From NCBI GenBank assembly GCA_029068555.1, contig JAIECJ010000094.1, positions 1 through 64,000 on the forward strand: a DNA stretch of 64,000 nt. Reading direction: 5' to 3'. The notes under the pieces are model-generated. The model was given only the letters and a program-made list of their open reading frames with translations, searched no databases and was not told the origin of the DNA. Of this stretch, positions 37,037-46,711 are shown piece by piece (positions within the stretch are counted from its first letter, which is position 1; each line of letters begins with the position of its first letter). This DNA is from Lachnospiraceae bacterium. Its GTDB lineage: Bacteria; Bacillota; Clostridia; Lachnospirales; Lachnospiraceae. Made by a program: the position numbers and the translations under genes.

Positions 37037-38224
37037 ATGAAGACGCAAAACGATTTAAAAGAAGGATTATATTTTGTACATGGATATTATATGCCTGATG
37101 GTGAGAGCGTGAATGGGAAAGAAATTGATCGGAAGCAAATAATTTTATTGAGAGATAGTATAGAAAGCATCGAGGACATTGATGCATATGATATTAATGT
37201 AGGAGAAGTGTGGATGGAGCCTCAGGCACCTCAGGGAGAATTTGTATATTACGATGGCCGTAGATTTGAGTCGGCAGAAAATGATCCAACAGTAGTGATG
37301 TATACGGAACTTAACAGACAACTTGCAAATGCGATAGGATATCTTAATTATGGCAGCCGACCACAGGAATTAACAGGAAAAATAGAGAAGGTAAGCTCCT
37401 GCCATGTCAATGTTGGACATGGAAACTGCAGTATTATTGTATTCTTAAATAATGGAAATTGGAATATATGGATGGTTGATTGTTCAACTTTTGATTTTAC
37501 CAATAAAAATAATTATTGCAAGAATTTGGATGACTGTATGGCTCAAATAAAAAATGATACAGGTATTGACAGTATATCAAAACTTTTGGTTACACATTTA
37601 CATTACGACCACATTAATGGAATTGAACATTTGATTAAAAAAGGTTGGATAACTAAAGACACAGAAGTTTGGATGAATGTACAGTATCCGTGGAAACAGC
37701 GCATATTTATCAGAATATGTTCACAGTTGCAAAGTTTAGGGGTTAAGTTTATAGATCCAATTGTTAGTAATTCTACGGATCATATTAAAATTTTGCATCC
37801 TTTTATTAGTTTTAATGACAAGAATCCAGCGCCGCGGAATAATATTAATAATGCCTCCGTTCTATATCAGATTTGTCTGGGGAGAGAAAAAATGTTGTTT
37901 ACTGGAGATATTGAAATGGAAGGATGGGATACCGTATTAACATGCATGCCTCGTTTATGTGGGACAACTTATTATTGCATATCCCATCATGGCAGTATTA
38001 CAGGGCATATCAGAAATAATTGCATTCCTGCAATGCGGACAGTAAGGACGATTGCAGAGTGCGCATGTAAGACTGGAATACAGATTTTGATGGGGCGAAA
38101 TGGTGCATACAGAGGGATTTACAGCCAAAAAGTTCTTAGTGGTTTTGGAAAAATTGTAAAAACGGAGGATGCACCAAAATATGTAAGAATCGAGTGGGAA
38201 AGCGGAAGACTAGATAAACGCTAA
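37037..38224 (+). CDS. Metallo-beta-lactamase-fold hydrolase (ComEC-like MBL)
   Basis: A 395-residue soluble protein. Residues about 125-395 form a metallo-beta-lactamase domain with the metal-binding THLHYDH (H187, H189, D191, H192), a further Asp in LFTGDIE and a histidine in ISHHGS; this order matches the ComEC/Rec2-type MBL group. The first 125 residues are a separate region without recognised motifs. The family includes nucleases, phosphodiesterases and other hydrolases, so the substrate is open. It is the first gene of the four-gene unit; the next gene starts 28 bases after its stop. Codon use is AT-rich compared with the genes upstream. Confidence 0.85.
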   Translation: MKTQNDLKEGLYFVHGYYMPDGESVNGKEIDRKQIILLRDSIESIEDIDAYDINVGEVWMEPQAPQGEFVYYDGRRFESAENDPTVVMYTELNRQLANAIGYLNYGSRPQELTGKIEKVSSCHVNVGHGNCSIIVFLNNGNWNIWMVDCSTFDFTNKNNYCKNLDDCMAQIKNDTGIDSISKLLVTHLHYDHINGIEHLIKKGWITKDTEVWMNVQYPWKQRIFIRICSQLQSLGVKFIDPIVSNSTDHIKILHPFISFNDKNPAPRNNINNASVLYQICLGREKMLFTGDIEMEGWDTVLTCMPRLCGTTYYCISHHGSITGHIRNNCIPAMRTVRTIAECACKTGIQILMGRNGAYRGIYSQKVLSGFGKIVKTEDAPKYVRIEWESGRLDKR

Positions 38225-38252
38225 AAATATCTTGGCAGGAGACGGTGATACA

Positions 38253-41200
38253 ATGGATAAAATAATATTATGCTTTGATTTAAATAATACACAGACAGAT
38301 TTTTCTAATTTTATGCAGGTTGTTCAGGCCTTTGAGAAGAAAAATCAGACTGATTCTCTGGATTATTCTACAATTTTGGAGAAAATATCAATTCGTTACT
38401 GTTGGATTAAGGGGGGGTTGCAATATAGGTTTTTGAACCTAGATATTGTCCAAAATATTGAGAAACAATGGCACAGGCACTCGCGTGAAATGAAAAGTAT
38501 TTGGGAAGCTCACAAATTGACAGAACTTGATAACATGGTAGAAAAAAGCAATGAATATCAAATTAGTTATTATGTAAGGATAAAGAATGTATTAGAGGAA
38601 GATATAATAAATATACAATATCTTCTTTTGGTAATTCAGCAGTTTCCTTCTATACGTAATCGTATTGTAGTATTTATAGAACCATTTAAGGATTACGTAT
38701 ATGGTGATAAGAAAAAATGGGACAAAGTATCTGTATATCACAAATATTCCCATTTTATGCGATTTGTTTTAAAACATTACAATAATATCTTTTATAGTGC
38801 TTTTTATATGATTGAGAGCGGACAAGTGAATATTCAGCAGCTGTCATCGAAAAAGAAAGGTATTCAGTCAACATTTTTTCCACTAATTGAAGTGGACAGT
38901 GATATGTATTCAGCTTTTAACAGGTATTGCACATTGGATTGTGAAGGCATGCCAATGATTGAGTCTGAAAGCATGTACGCAAATTCCAGATTAAAGGATC
39001 TGTTGGAAATTTCGAAAAAAATGCTTGATAAACGGATTAAGGAACTTTCACCGTCACGAGGAAAAAAGTTGATTGCATCTAACATATATCAGAGTTTGTC
39101 CGAGGAAAAGATTACGGCGTTAGAATACGCTGTGCTTTCGGTGCTTCTGCCTGTTTGGGAAATAATAGAAAAGGGTAGTATAGAAAAATACCGGAAAAGG
39201 GCAAGAAGCATTAGTAGTGGTCTTATTCAGATTATAGAAAATATTTTTATTCATTCTTGCAATCATAAAGGTGTTTTTAGCTTTAGGATTGTCAAGGAGA
39301 CTTTGAAAATTGATATTGCTGATGCAAATATTTATGAAACAATATTGGATAATTTTTCAAAAAAATTGGAAAATAAAGATAAATACTTTTCAAGTATCAA
39401 CTTGTCTGTGTCCCATTTTTTTCAGAAATTTAATAATGAGGCTGAGAAAGGGGCATGGAAAAGATACCGTGAAGAGAATCCAGTTAAGTGTATGGGTTTG
39501 CTGAGGCTGGAGCAGGAGCTTAAGCTTTGCAAGGCGAAATTGGAGATGAGAACTAGTACAAAGTACAGTGAGAATGATGAAACGCTCGTATATCAAGAAA
39601 ATAATTTTGATTCTTTAAAATTATATAGTGAATTGAAGGGCGATTTCATTCCGGGGACACAGTATCAGATTCTGTTTCCGGTTTTATATGAGGAAGCTAA
39701 TCAGCACAATGCGAACATTTTTTTGAATGGAATTGGAAATTTTATTGAAAAGGATGAGGACTACGCGGCATTTGTAAAATATAGTGCGGAATCTCTGATT
39801 GACTGTGATATATCAGAACTGGACAAGCGTTTTTACCAATCTGTCATGCTGGAACAAAATGGAGACAATGTAAAAGATCAAATGGTTCGTGAATGGGTGG
39901 AAGAGATAAATGCATGCAATGGTAAGATAGATCCAAAGGGGAAAAAAGTTTACTTTTTAGATATGAGCAGTACAATAGACATGGAATCTCCGTGGGGAAT
40001 TGAGGTATTTTGTAAAGGGATTGTGGATAGTGATATTTTATGTGGTGGACAAATCCGCTATTTCGCAATTATTAATTGTAATAGCGGATTTATAAAAATG
40101 ATGTTTGACACAATTATGATGTCCAATAAAAGTATAAGCAGTGGAATGCAGATTTATCTCCATGCGGAAAATGGGATAGAGGATCTGGTATTATCAGGAG
40201 AAAATTTGTATGAAATCGTTAAGAATGCGCAGCAATATTGCTATTTAAAAGAAAATCCAATACCATTTATTGAAGAATATGAAAAAAATATAGGTAATGG
40301 TGATTTCGCTTCAACAAATCCACAGGTATTGTTTCCATTTGACGTTATACTTCGCCAGACGATGCAAGGAGACATGACACTGTTTGAACAGTATATTGGA
40401 AATGTGGCACAGCATCCCCTGACGGCGACCGATGGAGCAGGGTACTGGCTGCACGATATACATATGAGATTAGGGAACAAGGTGCATTTAAGAGAATTTT
40501 ATGAAATATCTATTTTGTTCCGGAAACCACGCATTGCGAGAAAAATTGCACTGCTGATTATAAGAAGAATGATAAAAGAGGGGGTAGCGCTTCAAAACAA
40601 TTTTTTGTTTTATGGATATGCTTCGTATTCAAGGGAAATATTGACAGCTTTATCAGAAATTGTAAAGGTGTGTCAGCAAAATGAAGGAAGTTTGGGTTGT
40701 TTTGTGGAATTTGCTGTTTATCAGAATGATATAATGGTACAGAAAACGCTGTCGCATATTAGCGCAAAAGTAAAAATGTATTTTAGCAGGGAAATTCCTG
40801 ATGGCGTTGAAGTGAAAATTTTACAGATTGTCCCGATTATTTCAACATTGACAACGTTTAAAAAAATGTGGGATATGTTTTTGGAAAACTATCCGGAGAA
40901 AGTAAAGACAGAGCAATTAGTAAAGAACTATACGCTATTCTGGGTGAGGGATTTACAAGAAAAAGCTAAGGGGGATGCGCCAACAGAGCTTGAGAAAGAG
41001 TACTGGGATGAAATCAGTGAAAACAGAACGATTGAGACTGCGCTTATAAAACCTAGCCCACAGTTTTTTTGCTGCAAAAAGATTAAATGGTTTAATCCTT
41101 TGAAGTGTGAACAGTGTTATCCCCAAAATGTACTCGACGAATTTGCGCTGGTAGAAACAGATGTTACATCTACGGTGCCTTCGCAACAGTTAGAAGTCAG

Positions 41201-44200
41201 TGTGCTGTCACGAAAAACAGACAAAGATAAAAGAAAACGCATTATTAATGAAATACGTTTGGTGAATCTAAAAGACTGTATTTTTTATGGGCATATTTAT
41301 AGGGATGGAAATCATTTTCAATATTATATAGACACAACACAGTATTTTCATAAGGAAAAAGAATATATTGCACAATGGCTTCATAGTTTACAACAGGACT
41401 TACAAGTCTCAAGAGAATCAAATGTTTTGAATATTATTGTTTCTCCGCAGCATCATACAAATGTAGAGTTTGGACATTATGTAAGTAATTACTATTTTAA
41501 CGGTAATGCAGATGTTATTGTTATAGACTCAACAAAAGAGTACCGGTCTAATATTATAGCAAAATATGCAGACGTAAAGGCAGCCATTTCTGTTGCAGTA
41601 GAACAAAAAATGATCGTAAGGTTTACTTATGTAGATGATACAGTAATTACAGGCGCAACATATAGAAGAGTGAATAATCTTCTTCATTCTTTGGTTCCCA
41701 ATGAAATTCAGAAACCAATACAGTTTGACCATGTATTTGTATTAGTGAACAGAATGTCCTTGCATAGTAAAATGGATTTTGTGGAAGAAGTGGAGAGGGA
41801 CTTTCATGCATTTGTGGATATCAATGTCTCGTCTGTCCGAAATTTTGGTGATTCATGTGCCATGTGTACACTGCAGAAAAATGCAAGACTGTTTTTCAAA
41901 CGGTCATCAACAAAGGACATCAGCCAATACTGGGATAAGAAGCAGTATGACTATAAGGCAGTGGCTTTTGATAAATACGCACAGTCAGAAGAATATCATA
42001 GGCAGAATGAGCAAGGGTATTTGAGATTATTGTGCTCACACTATGCCAAAGAACATTTAGGGGTTAGTCAGGATTACAAAAAGAGTATTTTAGGCATTAT
42101 CAGACTGATGTCTGATATTATTGTGATTGGAAAAAAAGAGATAGAAGAAGCAATGCCATTGGAGAAGGAAGATGCAATAGCCTATTTTGAATCGGAGAGC
42201 ATATCGCCGATTTATTGTTGTGTGTTTAGGAAAAGAGAGTTAGAAGCGATTAAAGCTTATTTGAAGATATTATGCCGCCCGTTTTTTTCTTATGGCAAGA
42301 TATATAGGCAGGCGATATTGGATTTTTTCCTTCTAATTTCAGAAAGCTTTCTCAATCCTGAGTTTGATACAGTGTTGTTGGATGAAAAACAAGACATATC
42401 ATCAGTAAAAGGATACTTGAATGACATTGAACTGAGAAGAAAAACAGCATATTTATGTATGTATTTGAAAGAAAAAATACCGCTTCCGAAAAACAGGATA
42501 AGGTTCATCCAAAGATATTTGATGGAAGGGCTTACAGACCTTAGAAGTAACTATATTATTAGAAAAGCAACTATATATAACTATAAAAAACTATTTCCAA
42601 AGGAAATGGAGTATTACGAAAAGTATTACAAGTACGAAAAGCTGATTCACAGACTGATTAATAGCAGTGCGGACGAAACCAAAAGTTTGTGGCTGGAGTA
42701 TCTACTTGCTACGGGTATGGAAAATACTACAAACTTAAATGGTCTTGAGGAATTGGAACCTTGTGATATAAATATGGATAATGATTTTGGACTTTTTTGG
42801 AACTCACTGTTGATTGAAAACACAAGATTATATTATGACAGTATGCTCTTTTTTGTTCAGAAGGCATCGGCTTTTGTGGAGAAAAAGGGGATGGAATATG
42901 ATAAAGCGATTCACAGTGCAGTAGATGAACTGTGGGGAGATTATTATATTAAAAATCTGCGGCGATTTGTAGGCCTGGAGATCTTGGTGGAATCAAGGCG
43001 GATGACGAGGGACAAGATTGAGGAAGAGATACATAAAAGAGTAATAAAAACGGCAAGTCTTTTATATTTATTGAAAAAAGGGAGTTTGGCGGGAATCGAC
43101 AGATATGAAGGTTTAAAGCAGCGGATATTGGGCTTGTTATACAAAGGTGATGAGCTAAAAATCCTTACTTCTGCTTTTGCGGGAGCAAAAAACGGAGATG
43201 AGCTGTATGCAGTGACGGATTACAAAAGTAAAAATGTCTCCCCTATAGTCGCAAGCCGGGTAAAGGAGGCAATAAGAGTTAAAAATTTACAAAATAAAAG
43301 CTATTTTGTTGGTAAAAATTATATTGTACTTTGCATAAATAATAATGAGGACTATTTGCGGTATGAAAAGATAGAAGATTCTAAGCCTGTGAAAATACAG
43401 CCATTGTATTTTTATATCGAATGTAATACAGATAATCTTTTTTTGGTGGTTTATAGAATTAGGAAGATATTAATGTATAGGCATCAGATGCTGCACTGGA
43501 TTGAGGCAGACTTCAACAATAATGCAATGCCAATATTGGCGGAACAGATTGGGATTAACAGGCAGTTGATGCGGGAAAGGGCAGGAGACCATAACACAAA
43601 TACCGATATTTTAACGATAGAAAAATTGCTCCAAAGTGAATATAGGGAACATTATGCAGAGATTTATCACTTTCTTTTGTTAAAAGTATACGTCAATATG
43701 AGAATCGCAAGGCTGTTTCGCAGCGAATGGAGCGGATCCGGATCAGAGGCGTATACGCTGGAAATAAATGAAGATAATATGAATAAAGCAATGAGAAATA
43801 TAGGTAGTTCAATTTTTGATGAAACCTTTTTGAATTTAAGACCAAAGCAATATCTTGTATTCATGGAGGATATTTATCGCTTCGATGTGGATATTTTCGG
43901 CGAATCGCTGAGAGGGGCAGAGGTATTGGCGTTAGAGAAAATTTTCAGAAAACTGAATGGCAGATGCGAAAATGGCTATTATTATAAGCAAGAGTATATA
44001 ATTTGCATCATATTTGATATTTTGTTTACCGCTATTAAAGTTTGCCGTAATTGGGAAATTGATATTGACAGGCATTTCAGAAAACAAAGAGATGTAAACA
44101 CAAATGACGAGCAAAATATTAATGATTTTTTAGAGGATAACGAAACCATTGCACAGTACTTTATTTTGAAAAAAGAGGAAGAAAAGTGTATAATAACAAT

Positions 44201-44483
44201 TATAACCGAAGACATTCCGGGTAAGAATGTGACATACCTCGTCTTTAGAAACAAGGTACATAATATTCAACTGGCAGATCTGGAACGCATAAACGAAGAA
44301 TTCAAAGAAAAAATGGAGATGAGAGAAACGGCAGGAATGTCATTGCAGGCAATGAAATGGTACACAGAATCACTCGACAGTAAAAGAGATATAAAGGCAG
44401 AATTTTTATATGAGTGGAATGAGCAAAAAAACATAGTGGAGTTTGTGATTAAATTGCCAATTATATTAAAGGAGAGGAATTAG
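38253..44483 (+). CDS. Giant GHKL/phosphoribosyltransferase-like signalling protein
   Basis: A 2076-residue soluble protein I cannot assign to a named family. Four regions stand out. (1) A GHKL-ATPase-like domain, about 240-490: N-box-like LIQIIENIFIHS (E329, N330), IDIADAN, and closing GDFIPGTQYQILFPV. (2) A stretch near 784-797 (FLFYGYASYSREI) and a Cys cluster near 950-970 (FFCCKK...KCEQC). (3) A phosphoribosyltransferase PRPP-binding motif VDDTVITGAT (1127-1136) after VIVIDSTKEYRSN. (4) A C-terminal histidine-kinase-like region with a possible phospho-acceptor helix (RHQMLHWIEADF, about 1740), a weak N-box and closing AGMSLQAMKWY...VEFVIKLP. ATG 38253 follows AGGAG; a TTG at 38232 is possible. 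The receiver-like gene abuts its stop. Confidence 0.6.
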   Translation: MDKIILCFDLNNTQTDFSNFMQVVQAFEKKNQTDSLDYSTILEKISIRYCWIKGGLQYRFLNLDIVQNIEKQWHRHSREMKSIWEAHKLTELDNMVEKSNEYQISYYVRIKNVLEEDIINIQYLLLVIQQFPSIRNRIVVFIEPFKDYVYGDKKKWDKVSVYHKYSHFMRFVLKHYNNIFYSAFYMIESGQVNIQQLSSKKKGIQSTFFPLIEVDSDMYSAFNRYCTLDCEGMPMIESESMYANSRLKDLLEISKKMLDKRIKELSPSRGKKLIASNIYQSLSEEKITALEYAVLSVLLPVWEIIEKGSIEKYRKRARSISSGLIQIIENIFIHSCNHKGVFSFRIVKETLKIDIADANIYETILDNFSKKLENKDKYFSSINLSVSHFFQKFNNEAEKGAWKRYREENPVKCMGLLRLEQELKLCKAKLEMRTSTKYSENDETLVYQENNFDSLKLYSELKGDFIPGTQYQILFPVLYEEANQHNANIFLNGIGNFIEKDEDYAAFVKYSAESLIDCDISELDKRFYQSVMLEQNGDNVKDQMVREWVEEINACNGKIDPKGKKVYFLDMSSTIDMESPWGIEVFCKGIVDSDILCGGQIRYFAIINCNSGFIKMMFDTIMMSNKSISSGMQIYLHAENGIEDLVLSGENLYEIVKNAQQYCYLKENPIPFIEEYEKNIGNGDFASTNPQVLFPFDVILRQTMQGDMTLFEQYIGNVAQHPLTATDGAGYWLHDIHMRLGNKVHLREFYEISILFRKPRIARKIALLIIRRMIKEGVALQNNFLFYGYASYSREILTALSEIVKVCQQNEGSLGCFVEFAVYQNDIMVQKTLSHISAKVKMYFSREIPDGVEVKILQIVPIISTLTTFKKMWDMFLENYPEKVKTEQLVKNYTLFWVRDLQEKAKGDAPTELEKEYWDEISENRTIETALIKPSPQFFCCKKIKWFNPLKCEQCYPQNVLDEFALVETDVTSTVPSQQLEVSVLSRKTDKDKRKRIINEIRLVNLKDCIFYGHIYRDGNHFQYYIDTTQYFHKEKEYIAQWLHSLQQDLQVSRESNVLNIIVSPQHHTNVEFGHYVSNYYFNGNADVIVIDSTKEYRSNIIAKYADVKAAISVAVEQKMIVRFTYVDDTVITGATYRRVNNLLHSLVPNEIQKPIQFDHVFVLVNRMSLHSKMDFVEEVERDFHAFVDINVSSVRNFGDSCAMCTLQKNARLFFKRSSTKDISQYWDKKQYDYKAVAFDKYAQSEEYHRQNEQGYLRLLCSHYAKEHLGVSQDYKKSILGIIRLMSDIIVIGKKEIEEAMPLEKEDAIAYFESESISPIYCCVFRKRELEAIKAYLKILCRPFFSYGKIYRQAILDFFLLISESFLNPEFDTVLLDEKQDISSVKGYLNDIELRRKTAYLCMYLKEKIPLPKNRIRFIQRYLMEGLTDLRSNYIIRKATIYNYKKLFPKEMEYYEKYYKYEKLIHRLINSSADETKSLWLEYLLATGMENTTNLNGLEELEPCDINMDNDFGLFWNSLLIENTRLYYDSMLFFVQKASAFVEKKGMEYDKAIHSAVDELWGDYYIKNLRRFVGLEILVESRRMTRDKIEEEIHKRVIKTASLLYLLKKGSLAGIDRYEGLKQRILGLLYKGDELKILTSAFAGAKNGDELYAVTDYKSKNVSPIVASRVKEAIRVKNLQNKSYFVGKNYIVLCINNNEDYLRYEKIEDSKPVKIQPLYFYIECNTDNLFLVVYRIRKILMYRHQMLHWIEADFNNNAMPILAEQIGINRQLMRERAGDHNTNTDILTIEKLLQSEYREHYAEIYHFLLLKVYVNMRIARLFRSEWSGSGSEAYTLEINEDNMNKAMRNIGSSIFDETFLNLRPKQYLVFMEDIYRFDVDIFGESLRGAEVLALEKIFRKLNGRCENGYYYKQEYIICIIFDILFTAIKVCRNWEIDIDRHFRKQRDVNTNDEQNINDFLEDNETIAQYFILKKEEEKCIITIITEDIPGKNVTYLVFRNKVHNIQLADLERINEEFKEKMEMRETAGMSLQAMKWYTESLDSKRDIKAEFLYEWNEQKNIVEFVIKLPIILKERN

Positions 44484-45020
44484 ATGGAACGCATATATTT
44501 TATTGACAACAATTTACGACAAACATGTAAGGTAATAGAAGCATTGAAGATATATTTTAAAGAACAGACAGGTAGAGAATTAGAGAGCAAAATGATTTTG
44601 ATTAATATGAATCAAATAATAAGCCAGGACACAATATCTTATTATAAAGATGTTTTTAATCAGATTAATACAGACCTCAATGAATGTAAAACTGAGAAAG
44701 AAATAAAGGAAGCGATTGCGCAGATTAGCAAAGAAGGAACATTAGTCGTGGTTGATTTGCACATGGTTGATGGTGAAGAAAAGGATATCGAAGAAAACAT
44801 GGATTATAAATGTATTTCAATGAAGTGCATGGAGGATCTTGAGAAGGCAGGAGTTTCTTATGTGTGGTATAGTAGTTATGCAGGTAATGTGTTTAAGGAA
44901 CATTGGCAGACGAGATTCCAGACACTGTATAAAAGAGAAATTCCGAAAATATATGAACGAAAGACATTGGTTCAGGGAAACTTTTCCAGAGAGAATGCAA
45001 AAGAGATATTAGGGGTATAA
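44484..45020 (+). CDS. Receiver-like protein
   Basis: A 178-residue soluble protein laid out like a response-regulator receiver. Strand 1 RIYFIDNN (D8), strand 3 TLVVVDLHMVDGEE with D91 at the phospho-acceptor place, and strand 4 YVWYSSYAG with S130/S131 where Ser/Thr is expected. The helical part between strands 1 and 3 is about 30 residues longer than usual, and the strand-5 lysine is not clear. There is no output domain. The ATG directly follows the TAG of the giant gene, so the two are surely co-translated; this supports a kinase-receiver pair. The call is inferred from motif order. Confidence 0.55.
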   Translation: MERIYFIDNNLRQTCKVIEALKIYFKEQTGRELESKMILINMNQIISQDTISYYKDVFNQINTDLNECKTEKEIKEAIAQISKEGTLVVVDLHMVDGEEKDIEENMDYKCISMKCMEDLEKAGVSYVWYSSYAGNVFKEHWQTRFQTLYKREIPKIYERKTLVQGNFSRENAKEILGV

Positions 45021-45021
45021 G

Positions 45022-46266
45022 GTGGTTTATTTAAATTGTTACAAAGAATTAGAGGAAATGGATCGAATTCGGGCAAATAAGATATCTGTGAAAATGCTGT
45101 CAATAGACAGGGTGTCAAAAAAGAGAAGTGATCCATACGTATATCAATATCGCACATTGGACAATTTCTGGGCTATCATTGAGAGTGACAGCTTTTGGGC
45201 AACAAATGCAAGATTTTCAAATGATCAGGAGGAACAGCACCTTGGAATGGAAAAATTGCGGGAGGTGCTTGGCGATAATATCAAAGAAAATCAATCGTTA
45301 GGGGATTTTTATATTGTCTGCTTTTGCGATGAAAATGATAAGCTAAGCCAATGGCGGGGATATGCAGCTGAGGGGGTATCCATAGGATTTGATTTCAACA
45401 ATATACGCCCATTTTATATTAAAGAGAAGAACGAAGACAAATATCGACGTGTCTATAACAGCTGCTATAAAGTGCAGTATATTAACGAGCACACAAGCAA
45501 AGACATTTTTGCGGACAAGTTTGACTTAAATTTGTCAGATAATGAAAATAATTATGAAAATATCAGGCGGCAGGCAGCAGATATAATTGCATATGTAAAG
45601 CATGACGGTTTTTATGAGGAGGCGGAGTCGAGACTGGTGTTTTCAGAGCGTGATACAGATTTGTCTGATTGTATTCAGTATAGAAATGTGGGAAATATAA
45701 AGGTTCCATATATTGTTGTGAAAGCAGGTGACATTGAAAAAAGAAAATGCTCGAAATGCATGATTCGACTTAATTTTGAAAGTACCATGGCAAAGGAGCT
45801 GGAAAAAAACTTATCAAAGTGCATTTCTAAAATGAGAAATGTTGAAGTCGTGAACTGTACAGATACGGGCAAAGGAAGCACAGACGACAGGAAATGCTTT
45901 GGCTGTACATTAAGGGAACCATATATCCCGGGCGTCAACAGGCAGAATCCTGTATGCCGGTATGCATGCAGTGGTCCTGAAGAATTTCATATAGAAAATC
46001 GAAATGAGATTTACATATCTGACTCTAAAAATCAGGAAGATGTATATAATGAAGTACAGTCTTTTTTGGTGAACAGAGGAGAGGAATTAAAGAATGTGAA
46101 GATATGGTGCGAGGGGCATCTCCCAATAAGAAAAATTACTGTTGGGAATCTGAGAAATAAGGAAATTGTGGCAGAAAGCATCCGGCATTATTGTAAGCAG
46201 CATTACTGGCTGCGATCTGTAGATGTAAATTATTCATGCACACCTTTTAGAAGTTCGCTTATTTAA
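45022..46266 (+). CDS. DUF2971 protein with Cys-rich insert
   Basis: A 414-residue soluble protein. Family features: YQYRTLDNFWAIIESDSFWATNARFSND (region about 41-68), CFCDENDKLSQWRGYAAEGVSIGFDF, the KHDGFYEEAESRLVF stretch and the closing IRKITVGN...VNYSCTPFRSS. These match DUF2971, whose activity is not established; members occur in many variable islands. A Cys-rich stretch (about 293-315: CFGC...CRYACSG) may bind zinc. The start is GTG 45022, one base after the previous stop; ATG 45058 with GAGG before it is possible. It closes the unit and may be its effector, by position only. Confidence 0.75.
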   Translation: MVYLNCYKELEEMDRIRANKISVKMLSIDRVSKKRSDPYVYQYRTLDNFWAIIESDSFWATNARFSNDQEEQHLGMEKLREVLGDNIKENQSLGDFYIVCFCDENDKLSQWRGYAAEGVSIGFDFNNIRPFYIKEKNEDKYRRVYNSCYKVQYINEHTSKDIFADKFDLNLSDNENNYENIRRQAADIIAYVKHDGFYEEAESRLVFSERDTDLSDCIQYRNVGNIKVPYIVVKAGDIEKRKCSKCMIRLNFESTMAKELEKNLSKCISKMRNVEVVNCTDTGKGSTDDRKCFGCTLREPYIPGVNRQNPVCRYACSGPEEFHIENRNEIYISDSKNQEDVYNEVQSFLVNRGEELKNVKIWCEGHLPIRKITVGNLRNKEIVAESIRHYCKQHYWLRSVDVNYSCTPFRSSLI

Positions 46267-46308
46267 AGAAAAGGATACGTTTGCAAATGTCCATGCCCAC
46301 ATTGAAGA

Positions 46309-46515
46309 AGAGCGTGTTTGAAAAAATGCTTTCTGCCAGATGTGCGTCACGGTTTGTGGGAGATTTGTGCCAAATGAAGAAGGCGTAGGGGTCAAAGGCA
46401 TAAAGGGCAATGCCTTACGGTGACTGAATTTGGTGCAAATATCACGCAAAGTGGTGAATACGACGCTTTGGCGACGTTATGCAGGTGGCAGGAATGATTT
46501 TCCAAACACGCTCTA
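46309..46515 (+). repeat. MITE family B, copy 5 (most complete, about 206 bp)
   Basis: The termini AGAGCGTGTTTGAAAAAATG and TTTTCCAAACACGCTCTA form an inverted repeat. The interior is shared with the copies at 1, 2241 and 11031. It lies directly after the four-gene unit and before the polysaccharide locus. No coding frame is present. Confidence 0.85.
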
Positions 46516-46711
46516 GATGGGAACAGGGAGTTTTTACCTGCCTAACATGATGTATACAATAAAGCCGGTATTTACCAATATGAAATTAATAAAAATATAG
46601 ATGTTTATATGGAAATTTCAATTTTTATGTGTTAGAATGTCAAATGTAATTACGAAAATAAAGGAATGTATAAGTAAGGAAAGCTTTAAGCAGTTTAACA
46701 GAGGAAGAAGT

